Below are positions 23,851-35,725 of a stretch of 64,000 nt of DNA, in pieces. A program made the position numbers and the translations under genes. The DNA lies in the NCBI GenBank assembly GCA_036417435.1, contig CM070910.1:15813501-15877500 (forward strand), written 5' to 3'. The notes beneath the pieces are model-generated. The model had not been told where the DNA came from. It searched no databases and worked only from the letters and a program-made list of their open reading frames with translations. The DNA comes from Inia geoffrensis (Eukaryota; Chordata; Mammalia; Artiodactyla; Iniidae). The stretch's first letter is position 1, and each line of letters starts with the position of its first letter.

Positions 23851-24378
23851 CACCACCCCAGGCCATCTGTGGTGAAGGACCAGGTCGTTGTGGACCGAGG
23901 CGTGGTCCTGCAGGACACAACTAATCTGCAGCTGTGTCACCTTCAACTCACCAAGCAAGTCTGACAGCACTCAGACTGCTCCAAACCCTGTTCTCTGACA
24001 CCAGTCTGTACTGGTCCCATGACTATGTCAAACGTCTCTAAGGCTTTCTAAACATCCACTCTCACATTCTGCACTTGTCTCGCCACAGCCCAGAAACAGA
24101 ACAGTTCACCAACAGACACCCGCTCAGGGACTGCCCTCCAAAAGACTCTGTGCTAAAGGTCCTGTGTTGTCATTATGAATGACTTATCAACTCTAACAGC
24201 TGTAATAACAGCAATAATAAAGGGGCATCGCCCTCCAGCTTGAGAGAATGAGGTGCTGGTTTTAATTTCCTCCTCTGCAAATATTTGTTAAAAATAGAGC
24301 TGATCCTAGTGACCCAGAAATATGTTCACCTTCTGAGGAGGCTGCCTGGCCTCCGCACTCTGCCCGCCATGTGCTGCG

Positions 24379-24428
24379 GAGGATGGCGTGAGAATCCTTC
24401 CTGCAGAGGATGGCGTGAGAATCCTTCC
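24379..24428. repeat. 23-bp tandem duplication, period 27
   Basis: GAGGATGGCGTGAGAATCCTTCC is present perfectly at 24379-24401 and 24406-24428. A (GTGTT)n tract follows at about 24478-24513. Confidence 0.95.
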
Positions 24429-24827
24429 CATGTCCCTGTTCCTATACGTCTCTCAGGACTGTTGGGATCACTGCATTGTGCTGTGTTGTACTGTGTGTTG
24501 TGTTGTGTTGTGTTACAATGGGCTCCATCCCAGGGAAAAGGGGGCTGGGTGTCCATGAAGGGCCTGACATTCCCAGTATCAATTTCCAGTGGAAAGCTAG
24601 AAGGTCCTTCTAAGAAGGAGAACTCCTTACGTGCTGCAGAGGAAGGTGGGAGAAGTGATTTTTCACTGGCTTTGTGTGGAGATGTCTAAACTTAACTATG
24701 CCTGTAGGTGTCCTCCACAGGGAAGTGGGCCCACAACCAGGTTGGCAGGTCCTGAGCTAGTCTTATCTGGAGCAGATGACGCAGGTTTACGATAGTTTGG
24801 GTCTTATAATACCAAAAGCTCCCCATC

Positions 24828-25035
24828 ACTGACACCTATTACGTGTCAGACACTTTATTATAAATGCTGTCTCATCAAGTTCCACCCCCCCCCACAACCC
24901 TGCAGACAACGTACCTTCAAGGCTGATGATTCCACTCATTTGAAAGATAAAGAAACCAAGCTGTGAGAGTTGAAGTGACCCCTCCCTCCACCCTGAGGTT
25001 TTGTAGGTAGTGGAGCTGGGATCTTATTTTTTATC
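24828..25035 (-). repeat. MIR SINE, antisense
   Basis: ACACCTATTACGTGTCAGACACTTTATTATAAATGCTGTCTCATCAAG...ATTTGAAAGATAAAGAAACCAAG...GTAGTGGAGCTGGGATCTT is the reverse complement of MIR. Confidence 0.75.
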
Positions 25036-25424
25036 TGCTGCACTGGTCATTAGTAAGATCCTACCTGAAAGTTCCAGCCTCCTCTCAATTCTGTGCAGGA
25101 TCTTTAGGGCAGGGTTGTGAGCTTAGGGCCGAGCCACGGAGTTATAGACACGCAGCATCCCTTTTTCTTCCATTGGAGCTTGGCTTGGTGGAGCCCAGGG
25201 TCATTGTGAGAGAGCCTCAGGGGACAGGAAGCCTCATAGGACCATAAGCCCACTCCACACAGAGATCTCTAGTCCGGTTCCAAATTTGGAGTAGCCAAGT
25301 TTTGTTTTTAAATGACGAAGGTAGTTTTTCCTTTCCCCTTCTCTACTCTGAGGACGAGATATTCTGAAATCAATTGGCAGTTCTACACGGCGTCTGCCAG
25401 ATGTGCAGTCCCCTGTTCCCTGAC

Positions 25425-25560
25425 ACATGGGATGCACATCTGATTCTGGTCCACCCCACACCAATTAAGTCAAAGTCTCTGGGGGTCAGCCCGGAACATT
25501 GTGCTAAAAGTTCCCAGGTGAATCCACTGTGCAGCTGGGGACGAGGGTCACCACCCAGGA
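25425..25560 (+). repeat. MER5A-like hAT DNA transposon remnant
   Basis: CACACCAATTAAGTCAAAGTCTCTGGGGGTCAGCCCGGAACATT...AAAGTTCCCAGGTGAATCCACTGTGCAGCTGGGG matches the shape of MER5A (gaatcagaatctctggggg...agctccccaggtgattctaatgtgcagc). This is recalled from memory. Confidence 0.6.
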
Positions 25561-26990
25561 CCATTTGGGGACAATCATAAGTATAACAATGGGACTCTCC
25601 AAACACTGCCTTCTGTTCTCAGCCTTCTTCCGTTCTTTCCCACTCTTAACTGTTCTCTCTGGCTTTGCTTCACAAAAACCTCAGAATCGTCACTACCGAT
25701 CCTCCATAAGTGCTTAACCAAATATGTCACTTTCTATAGAAATGGCTGTTCAGTCACAGTGTGAATTTCATTGTGCAATTCAAAACTGGTGAAGCAACTT
25801 GGCAACTGTTTTGAAATATAAAAAGAGTGGATCTTTATGGACAGACAAAAACATCTCAATTATAGAATAATAAGAGGATCAGGTATAGTTGTATAATTGT
25901 ATAAATAAGTAAATTGATCATATCACCAAGAAATCTAATTACCTAGCTGGAAAAAAAATTTTAAACTGAAGGAGTATGGTCTGTCAGAACCCTAGGTAGA
26001 GAATTATGCTGATTCTAGGAAACATAATATGTTGAAAAAGTAAAGAATGGTATTTCTTTCCAGCTTTCATATTTAAGATAACAGAAAAATCTATTGCACT
26101 ATGTTGCATACATCACGTTTGAAAAACAGACCAAGTTATAACATTGTATGTCATGGTACAGCAAAATGTTACAGCCCAGAAAACTGTGCAAGCAGTAAGT
26201 GTGCATAATGTCCTTGTACAGACTGCAAGGCAATAAGCTATAGAATAAGTAATAAGTGGCATTACCCTCCTCTGTCCCCACTGCCCAACCCACAGAAAGA
26301 GAAAATTATTAAAAATTCCACAGATGCCCTTTGGCTGTCTGAACCCTTAGAAAGAGGTTCTGTACAGAAAAGCCCAGAACTGCTGCAGAGCATAATAAAT
26401 GAAGATAAGCCTCAAGGTACTTCCAAATCTGTCACCGTAGGTGTTGCAGTACTGCGATTGTGACTGCGGCCATCATTTTCGAAAATAAAACTTCTAGTAA
26501 ATTCATGATTCTAGTGAACATTCTAGAAATGTGGAGACTTTCTGGGAAACAGGGTCGAATCTAACTTACCAACTGTGCTGTATCCCCTATTTTGTCCTGT
26601 AAAATCAGTCAGGCTGGGCAAGGAACAAGCCGGACCCCACCCATGGGGGGTTAGCTGGGCCGTCTGCAGTTGCTAATCCTGGGATATGCTGTTGTGGGTC
26701 GGTTCCAGCTGTGAAGCAAGCTGTGGGTGGAGGAAATGTGTCCGTTTTCCTAGCAGGTGCATATGCCAAGTGCCCTGTCCGCCATCGCTACCCTTTGCTG
26801 GCAGACAGAGTCTCTCACGGCCTTTCTTCTGTCGTGTGTCCCACTCCTCTCTCCCACAGCCAGCCCAGTTTCTTATCCTCCAGGACCAAGGCAGCAACTA
26901 CTGTTGGGGATAAACTGGCTGTGTGATAATGACAGAAGGCAAAGAGCCTGTACTAGAATCCCAAATTCTCATCCTTCTTAAAACCTCAAA
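25561..26990. other. Intergenic, nothing recognised
   Basis: AT-rich DNA. Overlapping short open frames at 26673-26981 on both strands show no domain and are taken as chance. Confidence 0.45.
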
Positions 26991-27398
26991 TGTGACTTAA
27001 TTTGGAAATAAGATCATTGCAGAGGTAATGGATGAAATCATCCTGAAGTAGTGTGGGCCCCTAGTCCAACATGATTGGTGTCCTTCTACGAGGAAAAGAG
27101 ACACGGCGGCACAGACATACACAGAGGAAGACAGTGTGAAGAGAGCCAGAGAACGTCATGTGAGGACACAGGCAAAGATCTCAGGATTGCACCTATAAAA
27201 CCAAGGAATGCCAGGAACCACCAGAAGCTAGAAGAGGCAAGGAAGCATCCTCACCCAGAGCCTTCAGAGAGAGCATGGCCCTGCCACACACTGATGGTTG
27301 GACTTGGAGCCTCCAGAGCTGGGAGAGAATACATTTCTGTTGTTTAAGCCACCTAGTTTGTAGTACTGTGTTACCCCAATGCTAGGTACTAATACAGT
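26990..27398 (+). mobile_element. MLT1-type (ERVL-MaLR) LTR, sense
   Basis: ACTTAATTTGGAAATAAGATCATTGCAGAGGTAAT...GTGGGCCCCTAGTCCAACATGATTGGTGTCCTTCTA...AGGAATGCCAGGAACCACCAGAAGC...CTCCAGAGCTGGGAGAGAATACATTTCTGTTGTTTAAGCCACCTAGTTTGTAGTACTG is the MLT1 LTR order from start to end. It is an old retroelement LTR with no internal genes nearby. Confidence 0.88.
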
Positions 27399-27399
27399 G

Positions 27400-28335
27400 C
27401 CTTAAGTGTGTACCTGGCTGCTAACCACAGTCTCCTGCAGACTTGGGGTGAAAATAAGTTTCATCTCAAATGGCAGTTCATATTGCTTCTGGGGGGCCAC
27501 TTAGTGCTCTGCTTGGATTTGGGCTGTGAGGTGGTGTCCAGGCTCTACAAGGGAGAACACCACCAGGCACTAGTGTTGTCCATACCCAGAAGAGGGAGTG
27601 ACACCTCATGTCAGCCTATTGCCAGCCTTGCTGGAGGCACCACCCAGGACTCAGAGCCTCGGCACCCACATTCTAGTTATCAGCTCCCACAATTCCCCAC
27701 TCTCCTACTATGTTGAAACATTATCTGTTTTTCACTTCACGGGGGAAGAAAGGGAAATGAATACAAAATAACACATTTAGAACTTTTTCCAAATGTCTGT
27801 TTCAAATAAATCTGATCTTTTTTCAAAAATGGAATTATTCATTTTTATACAAATACACTGAATGTCAGTTGATTTCTTCATTAATGGAAGCTTTGTTAGG
27901 AAGCCAAAGAATGCTGCAAAAGGGTCCTGCAGGACAGGACCAGCTTATGTAAGTGTAACTATTTAAGATATAAAGTCAAAGTAGTTTCGGAAATTTTGTG
28001 AGACTGGGAAAAAATGGTTTTTAACCAACAGGATTTAGATTATAAAATCTCAGAAGAAAAACAAAGAATGATCTGGCTTACCATACTAGCTTGGCTTCCC
28101 TAGTACCTGGCAGGGGATTAGCAAACGGTAAGTTGAATGAATAAGTACATGACTACATATGTTAATTTTTTTTAAAAAAATAAAGATATTTACATAGCAA
28201 ATGCTATTTGGACATGAAAACATCATCTTGATATGCTGTAACACTTCTATACTCTTCTACTGAGCTTATTAAGAGAGAAATGCTGAGAACCACTTCAACA
28301 TTCTGAAAGTCAATGTTCAAGGAGAATATTCATAC
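27400..28335. other. Intergenic, nothing recognised
   Basis: No gene or confident repeat. A 102-codon frame (27408-27716) has no recognisable feature. Confidence 0.45.
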
Positions 28336-28339
28336 TTCT

Positions 28340-28540
28340 ACTGTAATAACAACAGCAACACTTATATAACCCTACTAAACGCCAGGTACTATCACAATCA
28401 CTTCTTTTACATCTACTAACTGTTTAATCCTCACGACTCATCATTTGGCAGATGAGGCAATGGAAACAGAGAGGCTAAGTAACTTGCTGAAGTCACACAG
28501 CGAGTAAGGGGCAGAGCCAGCCAGTGTAGCCCCCTACACA
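28340..28540 (-). repeat. MIR SINE, antisense
   Basis: ACCCTACTAAACGCCAGGTACTATCACAATCACTTC...TTTAATCCTCACGACTCATC...CAGATGAGGCAATGGAAACAGAGAGGCTAAGTAACTTGCTGAAGTCACACAGCGAGTAAG is a clear reverse-complement MIR. Confidence 0.85.
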
Positions 28541-29953
28541 GTGCAGCCTCTCATTAGGAGCCATTCCTCCAGCAAACATTTATGAAGTAGCCACTGCATG
28601 CGAGTGCCACATCTGGCCATCATGCTGAGACAAAGAAGCACTGCTGAGCTGCTACCAGGAAAGCTCTTCTGGGTCACGGCCCACTCACGTTCTTCCAAAC
28701 CTGAGATTCGGACACTGCACAGCCTCCTCCATAAAGCGCTGTTCAGGCTCCAGAAGCTCTCGTTTACTCAACTCTCTCTCCCCCGAGTCAGGCAGGTATA
28801 GGGAATCCTTTCAGATATAACACCCTATGACCAAGGTGTGAATCACGGTGTATTCATTGGGTAGGACCTAGAGTTCTGGCTTGTCTTCCGAAGGAGAAAT
28901 GCTAGTGTTTGTAAATAACTTCCTTTAGCCTATTTTAAAAGCTGAACTATTTGTTTGCTTAAATAGCTCTTTCTCCCGATGTCACAGTTCCCCCTGGACG
29001 TGGTTAGAATAGCCAGAATTGAAATTAAATTTTAAACAGACGAGCAAGAGGACAGCAGCGATGATTCCGTTTGCAAGGTCAAGACTGATGACTTCCTTTT
29101 GCCAAACTCCTGGACGCTTTAGTAAATTTTCTGAGTGCACATGAGAAATTAGAATGGGAATGAGGGAGTTTTGCTGGTGAGGATCATTTACCTGATGTGG
29201 CCAAGGTGATACATGGATCATGTTTATTTATAGACTCCTTAGACCACCCCCAGGACACGTCCCAGACTGTAGCTAGTTAGCCTGTCTTTACTAGCATTAA
29301 ATGATATCTTGAAGCGATTCTGAAAAACTTTAATCAGTGCATCACTTTTCTGGGAAATAAATATCATGCATGGATTTTATGTGGCACTTATTTCCATCTG
29401 GCCTGTGAGCTGCACGCTTTGCTCATGCACCTGCTTCCGTACCAGTAACGCAGAGTGTGTTCATTAAAATAGCTCACTGCTATGGCAAAGGCCCAAAATG
29501 TGTATTGGCTCCACCGCTACAGAAGTTCATTCTGTGCTCACATATTAATCCTGGATGGATGACCAAGAAGGAAGGAAGCTTTAGAGAAAGTTCAAGCTTT
29601 TAGATTATACCAATCTGAGCATATTAATTACTAGGTTGGGACTGGTTAACTGAAAGTGACCAGAAAAACTGCAAATAAACAGAAAAGCTTCCAGTTCTTT
29701 CACCTTGAACTAAGACAGGACCAGGCCCACAGGGAAACTTAAGGACACGGAGAGACAAAAATGCCGCTACCTGTGATTACATTCAAGGATTCCTGCATAT
29801 TCACTGTAATAGTTACACACTCATTCATGACAGCTACTTATTTTAATGTAATACTCATAGACTAGAATCACCTCTTAGTATTATAGTACTAAGCAGTACA
29901 GCACACACTAAAAATACTGAAGTTTACTTATGAGGCCAACATATGTGGAGCTT
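28541..29953. other. Intergenic, nothing recognised
   Basis: AT-rich, no gene or confident repeat. Confidence 0.45.
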
Positions 29954-30282
29954 AAAATGAGATCCAGGGCTTCCCTGGTGGCGCAGTGGTTGAGAGTCTG
30001 CCTGCCAATGCAGGGGACACGGGTTTGTGCCCTGGTCCGGGAAGATTCCACATGCCGCGGATCAACTAGCCCCGTGAGCCACAACTACTGAGCCTGCGCG
30101 TCTGGAGCCTGTGCTCCGCAACAAGAGAGGCCGCGAGAGTGAGAGGCCCACGCACCGCGATGAAGAGTGGCCCCTGCTTGCCGCAATTAGAGAAAGCCCT
30201 GGCACAGAAACGAAGAGCCAACACAGCCATAAATAAATTTTTAAAAGGCAACATTCCTTTAAAAAAAAAAAATGAGATCCAG
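29954..30282 (+). mobile_element. CHR SINE, intermediate form, 14-bp TSD
   Basis: The head GGCTTCCCTGGTGGCGCAGTGGTTGAGAGTC, GCGTCTGGAGCCTGTGCTCCGC, then GCGATGAAGAGTGGCCCCTGCTTGCCGC and an A-rich tail. Target-site duplications AAAATGAGATCCAG lie at 29954-29967 and 30269-30282. The body combines short-form and long-form segments. Confidence 0.93.
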
Positions 30283-30394
30283 ATATCAAAAACATGGAGT
30301 GCCTCTTTTTTAAAAATTCTAAATCTAGATACCTAGGAAGAACTAGATTTACCCAAAAAGAAAAAATATATAATTGAAGAATACCTATATATTC

Positions 30395-30850
30395 TAGGCT
30401 AGTTTCCTAGGGCTGCTGTAAAAAAAATACCACAAACTGGGTGGCTTGAAACAACAGAAATGTATTCTCTCACAGTTCCAGAGGAGAAGTCCAAAATCGA
30501 GAGCCACAGAGCAACAGGCCCCGTGCCATCTGCAGGGAAGTGGCGTTCCGGGCCTCCCCCCAGTGCTGGGACGGCCGCCAAGCCTTGACATTCGCCGTCC
30601 AGCAGCTGTAGCACTTCACCTCTGCCTTCCTCATTATCACACGGCTGCCTCACCTGTGTGTCTGTGTCCTCTCCTCTTCTTATAAGGACACCAGTCACAT
30701 TAGATTAAGGGTCCACCAACTCCAGTGTGACCTCATCTTAACTAATTACATCCAAAATGACCCTATTTCTAAAGAAGATCGCATTCTGAGGTACTGGGGG
30801 TTAGGACTTCAACATATGCCTTGGAGAGGACACAATTCAACCCATAACAA
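30395..30850 (-). mobile_element. MLT1-type (ERVL-MaLR) LTR, antisense
   Basis: AGTTTCCTAGGGCTGCTGTAAAAAAAATACCACAAACTGGGTGGCTTGAAACAACAGAAATG...TCTTATAAGGACACCAGTCACATTAGATTAAGGG...GAGGTACTGGGGGTTAGGACTTCAACATATG...CACAATTCAACCCATAAC is the MLT1 LTR in reverse complement. Confidence 0.9.
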
Positions 30851-30854
30851 CTTA

Positions 30855-30998
30855 TCAATTCACTTTCTTTTTTTTTTTGGCCTCGCCACATGGCTTGCAG
30901 GATCTTAGTTCCCCAACCAGGGATCAAACCCGGGCTCCCGGCAGTGGAAGCACAGAGTCCCAACCACTGGACCTCCAGGGAATTCCCTCAATTCATTT
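30855..30998 (-). mobile_element. CHR-1-like tRNA SINE, antisense
   Basis: Poly(T), TTGGCCTCGCCACATGGCTTGCAGGATCTTAGTTCCCCAACCAGGGATCAAACCCGG and ACCTCCAGGGAATTCCC. The likely TSD begins TCAATTCA at 30855 and 30988. It inserted at the very edge of the MLT1 LTR. Confidence 0.88.
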
Positions 30999-31134
30999 TT
31001 TAATTGCTCTAAGGACCATGTATGAACTAGCATATTTAGCAAAAGACTCTAATATAATACACTTGCAGAAATATTCCATTTGGGAGGTTTAAATTCTGAA
31101 ATAGATTGGTTGAGTTAATGCTGCGGTACCCTGG

Positions 31135-31626
31135 TTTTATGTGCACTCCGTACGAAGGAAAGTAGCAAGCCCGAGTGTGCTGCTCCAAGGACAATGGTGC
31201 TTCAAGGACAAAGGACAACCCTGCCTGAAAAAGGGTCAGCGTTACACCCCCTCCCGGACTCTTACTTGCCCTCCCCACCAAGTTGCGAGGGTTATGAAAT
31301 TCCTGAGCCCACCCGGGCGACGCCCACCTGGGCGACGGGACCTGTCCCAAATAAGGAAAGGCATCTGCGCTGTCCTACTCCCACCCTATAGAAGGAAGGT
31401 ATATGTGCTTCAACCAATCAGTAAACGAAATTTTCACCTCGGACCATTCCTTTGTTTTCTGGTTATAAAAACTGATCAATAGCACATGTTTGGGCTGGAC
31501 TCTCCCAGACTACTAGGACGTCGGCCCTCTGTTCTGGCAGCGACCCTCCCCTCTAATAAATTCTGTCTTCTTTACATTCTGCCTTATGTCTGGAAATTCT
31601 TTTCCAACCCGCGTTCGTACCACGAC
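31135..31626 (+). mobile_element. Solo retroviral-type LTR, sense
   Basis: This block is more GC-rich than its flanks and has LTR landmarks in order: AACCAATCAG (CCAAT box, 31412-31421), TATAAAA (31464-31470), AATAAA (31555-31560), a T-rich U5-like stretch, and a terminus ...GTACCACGACA. The TATA-to-AATAAA spacing of about 85 bp fits a short R region. A 15-bp near-perfect tandem repeat (CCCACCCGGGCGACG / CCCACCTGGGCGACG, 31308-31337) lies in the U3-like part. No gag, pol or env sequence or second LTR is present, so it is probably a solo LTR of a class I (gamma-type) endogenous retrovirus. The exact 5' edge and duplication could not be fixed. Confidence 0.7.
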
Positions 31627-34600
31627 ACCAAGTAGATTACTCTCCAGAGGTTTCGAAAGCATTTACTTGCATGTGAAGGCTGTGAGGCATTGCAGCCTCA
31701 CATCATTACTCCACATGTGGTCCTAGCTGTCTTGGGTCCACCCATCCAACAGTCTGAAAAATTTCTTAAAGCAGAGAAGATGTTAACTTCACCCTCCTTG
31801 AAACAGCAGTGGTCTTCTGCTCGTTTAACAGTGTGTTAAGTTGTTCCCACATTCTCCGGTAAGCCCTATCATCTATTGACTGGATTCTCTATTTTCACTG
31901 ATTAGCCCAGTATTACATGAAATCACTCTCTGCTCAGAAAACCAGAGCTACGGGCATCCATCAACATTTCAAGTCTCTTTAAAACATCTCATCTGAAAAA
32001 TATCCCCTTGGTGAGGTGGGGTTCCTGTTTTGGTTAAGCTCTGCAGGGACTGGCTATGTAATTTGGGGAAGATTGCTTAGTGAAAGTGAAACTGTGGGAC
32101 CCTGGTTCAAATATTATCATTAATTCCAAGACAACATCTGCAGAGTATTAAACCAACCGTGCAGCCCTTCCAAGCATGGGCCCTGTGTGACTGCGCAGGT
32201 CACAGTCCCTGAGGCCAGTCCTGAGCTCCAGCCCATGACCCATACCCATCCTCCACCTCTCCAGAGCTGACTTTCCCTGATCTCTGAGGATTTTCCTGAG
32301 GAATACAGCCTCTGAGTTGGTTCGAAGTGTTGACATCGGCATCATTGTGAAACCATGTTTATTCAGGTGCAAGTTTGTCACTTACCTTCTTTTGATTCCA
32401 GACATACAGGTTCTGAGCAGAGAATCCTGACTCTGAATTCCTGCAAATTCTCACCAGGCACTAATTACCCAGGACCTCGTCCCCACCAGCAAGACCTTCC
32501 CTGACCCGCAGCCCTCAGGGCCCTGGGGAGAGAGTACAGCAGCCCCATTTGCATATTAAATTCAGGTACATTCTTCAGTCCCCCAAGATCTACTCAGGAC
32601 CCATATGGCCACGTCTTCAATTATTCAAAAGAATCTAGAAATACAATTTTTTAAATGTGAATTCTCCTAATTCTAAAATGTTGACAACTAAATAAAAATT
32701 TAAGAAAACTGTGCAAGCAACCTGCCCATGACCATGTCACCTCCTTAAGGCTGCACTTTCTCCCTGGACAGTCACCACTGTGTTACAGAGGTGTGAGTGT
32801 TACACTCGTGCGCACAGAGCACCGTAAGATGTATGTGTGCTCCCTGAAAAGCAGAGAAGGCTTTGGAAGGTGCCGTGGTCTCTGACGGGGGCACAAGAGG
32901 GCAGGACCTCATCAGGTTACAAGCCTGGAGGAGAAGGTGAGAAGGTGGAGCCTGGGGTGTCTTACAGGGCAGGGGAGGCTGGCCTGAGATGAAGCCAGCT
33001 GGCCTGGTAGTTGGGGGCCAGTGGTGAGAAGGGTGTAGCCAGTGGAACAGGGGCAATGAGAGGAGAGGACGAGGAAACTGGAGGGGATGTGGCAGAGGAG
33101 AGAGGCCCGTAGGAGGGAGACCACAACACAAGCCCACCACCGCAGAGCTGGCCAGGCTGGTGCCCAGCCTCATCGAAGCACTGCTCACAATAATGGCCTT
33201 CTGGCCCTAGTTGATGGATTGTCCTCCTGGAGAACAGCATTCCCTTCCGGACATTTCCACACAAGACTCACGATTGTGACTTAGGGGCAGCTGGCTAGGC
33301 GGCCCCCAGCGTCTCTCCGAGAGCAAGAAGCACAAAGTGCTTTCCTGCCCTGGCAGCCCCAAAGGGAGCAAACACTTGTAGAATTTGCTCATACTTCTCT
33401 TTGGGGGTTTCTGTTTGATGAATTCCACGTTCCCAGGAAGTTTCGGTAACGCGATAGCTCTTGTTGGCTATGGGTGGGTGGGGGGAGAACCGTGTAAAGC
33501 ACCTGGTTGACATTGTGACTAGGAAAAGGCAGTCGGACACCATTGCATCCCAGAATGTGCTGTGTTACCCAGAGCCGGTCTGCGTGGGCCAGCCCTGGGC
33601 AAGGGGTCACGAGAGGGCAGGAGCTGGAGGGGCAAACCGCTGACCCTGCCGTCGTAGGCAGGCCTGGAGTTGACCGTGATCCTCAGGAAAGGCCTGAGCT
33701 TCCAAAGAGGCCTGAAAGGATCAGAATCATCTGTTGTCCCTTAGGCCCCGGGCGCTCTGCTAAGTTGTCAGGATTGCCTCGGGCCACCAAGCGCACTGTC
33801 CATGGGCACTTAGCCAGGTTTGACCTGCTCAGAGCATGAGTGTCAGTAGATTAAAACCCTAAGTGATTTGAGGTGGGCAGTGGCAGGTGTTGTGTGTGTC
33901 CCTAAAGCAGGAATTATTGAGAATATCTTTCAAAAAAATCTATCCGTGAGATATGGAGCCAATTGAAAATTTGACAGCTGCAGTGTCTTGCAGATGTAAT
34001 CAGAGTAGATGAAGTATATTTTCTTGCCTAAATTACCCGGTATGGTTTTGAACACTGAATACATTAACCATGTAGATGTTAACTTGCACTTCTCTCTAAA
34101 TTGTATGGATCCGCGGCAAATATTTGTTAGAGATGACTTGTGTTCTTAAACATTTTACAGGAAACATGTATACACTTAATATATATTTGCTTCAGTTTTG
34201 AGGATTCATCCTTACAGAATTTTACAAATGTTTTCCATACTCCTGGCCTGTAAAGCAATGCAGAATTTCCATTAAATAATGAAGTGCCTTAAACGCACAG
34301 TTTAGAATGGTAAAGATGGACTTTATCATTGTGCCCGTGTGGAAGAGGATAGAGAAGGAGGAGGGTAGAGGGAGGAATACGGGGAGGAGGGGGAAGTGTT
34401 CAGTGTCTCAGGCAGGCAGTGTAGATAGCCCCAGGCAGCCGGAGGCCCCCTCTGAAACAGACGGGAGTGGGCAAGGCCACCTTTTTTCAAGCCCATGACT
34501 GGACTCCAGTTGTGGCTGTCTCCAGGTGTCTTTGGCAAAGAGGTACGCTGTCATGTGGGTAGCTGAGGCTCCGTCTTGTGCAAGTTACCTTTGGTGGTTT

Positions 34601-35235
34601 TACTTGCTCATAAAGGTAAAGGGGTCACCTGTGTCTGGGGCTGGTTTGTTCTGTTGAAGTAATGAATGACTCACGTTCTCTCTCCCCGTGAAATGCAGAC
34701 TTCACCGCCTTCAGCTCTTTCTTCCAGCTGCCAAAAGAAGATCTGGCCTCTTCTGTGATCATGTGTTTCCATCCTTGTCTCAGCATGCCGTCTCTCCTTC
34801 TGGGGTTGACGGAGAAAATATTTCACAAAGTTCAAAGTCACGGTATCCCCATCAGAGCAGTGGGGATGCTGGCAGATGGAAGGAGTGTGGAGGTCCAGGT
34901 TGCCCTGGGTGTCGGCGGATGCCTCTGAGTCCTGATGGCAGTGATAGTGCACCTGTGAGAAGGGTCAAGGGGACAGGAGCGGGGAGCAGAGGAGATTGCA
35001 GGGTGAAACAAGTAAGGGGAGCATGTCTTGGGGCCAATCCAGGGTTCCAGGCGCAACCAAAGAAGGAAACAGGCAATCTCCCTATGCTGAGCATTTGACC
35101 AAACCATGGTGGGTTTTCTTTACACCATTGACTTTCACTTCAACCACAGAGTCATACTCTATATATTGCCAAAAACATTATTAGGACTGAAAACATGAGA
35201 TACTGGACTCTCAGAGAACGAGGGAAATGAAGTTT
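31627..35235. other. Intergenic, nothing confidently recognised
   Basis: Mixed-composition DNA with several open frames of 60-140 codons on both strands (for example 32772-33188 minus and 34688-35098 plus). None shows a domain, a signal peptide with a plausible gene structure, or mutual support. I regard them as chance. Confidence 0.4.
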
Positions 35236-35239
35236 CATG

Positions 35240-35725
35240 TGCCATGTATATCGTTTATTGCCACACAACCAATTGCCTCCAAGCTAGGCGGCCTGAAGCA
35301 AATATAAATATTTATCATCTCACATAGATTCTGTAGGTCAGGACTTGGGGAGCAGCTTGGCTGGGCTGACCCAGCTCCAGTCCCTCATGAGTTAGAGCTG
35401 GGACTGCAAACATCCCAAGGCTTGGCTGAGGATCGAGCAGCTCCTTCAAGATGATTCACTCACACGGCTGTCGTTGGTGCCGGCTGTTGGCACGCGGCCT
35501 CAATCACTGCTACACGGACCTCTCCATAGTCTCACGGTGGAAGCCACAATGCCTTTTATAATTTAGTGTTGGAAGACACACCCCATCCCTTCTGCAATAG
35601 CCCACTGTTTACATAGGATTGCTCCCCTATTTAGTGTGGGAGGGGACAAGACAAAAGCATGGCTAGCAGGAGGTAAGGATCGCTGGAGGCCATCTTGGGG
35701 AATAGCCGCCCTACCAGGGAAAATT
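35240..35725 (-). mobile_element. Old MaLR-type LTR, antisense (tentative)
   Basis: TTGGGGAGCAGCTTGGCTGGGCTGACCCAGCTCCAGTCCCTCATGAG...CAAGGCTTGGCTGAGGATCG...GATTCACTCACACGGCTGTCG...GGAAGCCACAATGCCTTTTATAATTTAG resembles the reverse complement of older MLT1-group LTRs. Subfamily uncertain. Confidence 0.55.

Noticed and set aside
31141..31482. 113-codon frame in the solo LTR
   Set aside because: It lies in the U3-like part and resembles no retroviral protein; overlapping frames on both strands reflect composition.
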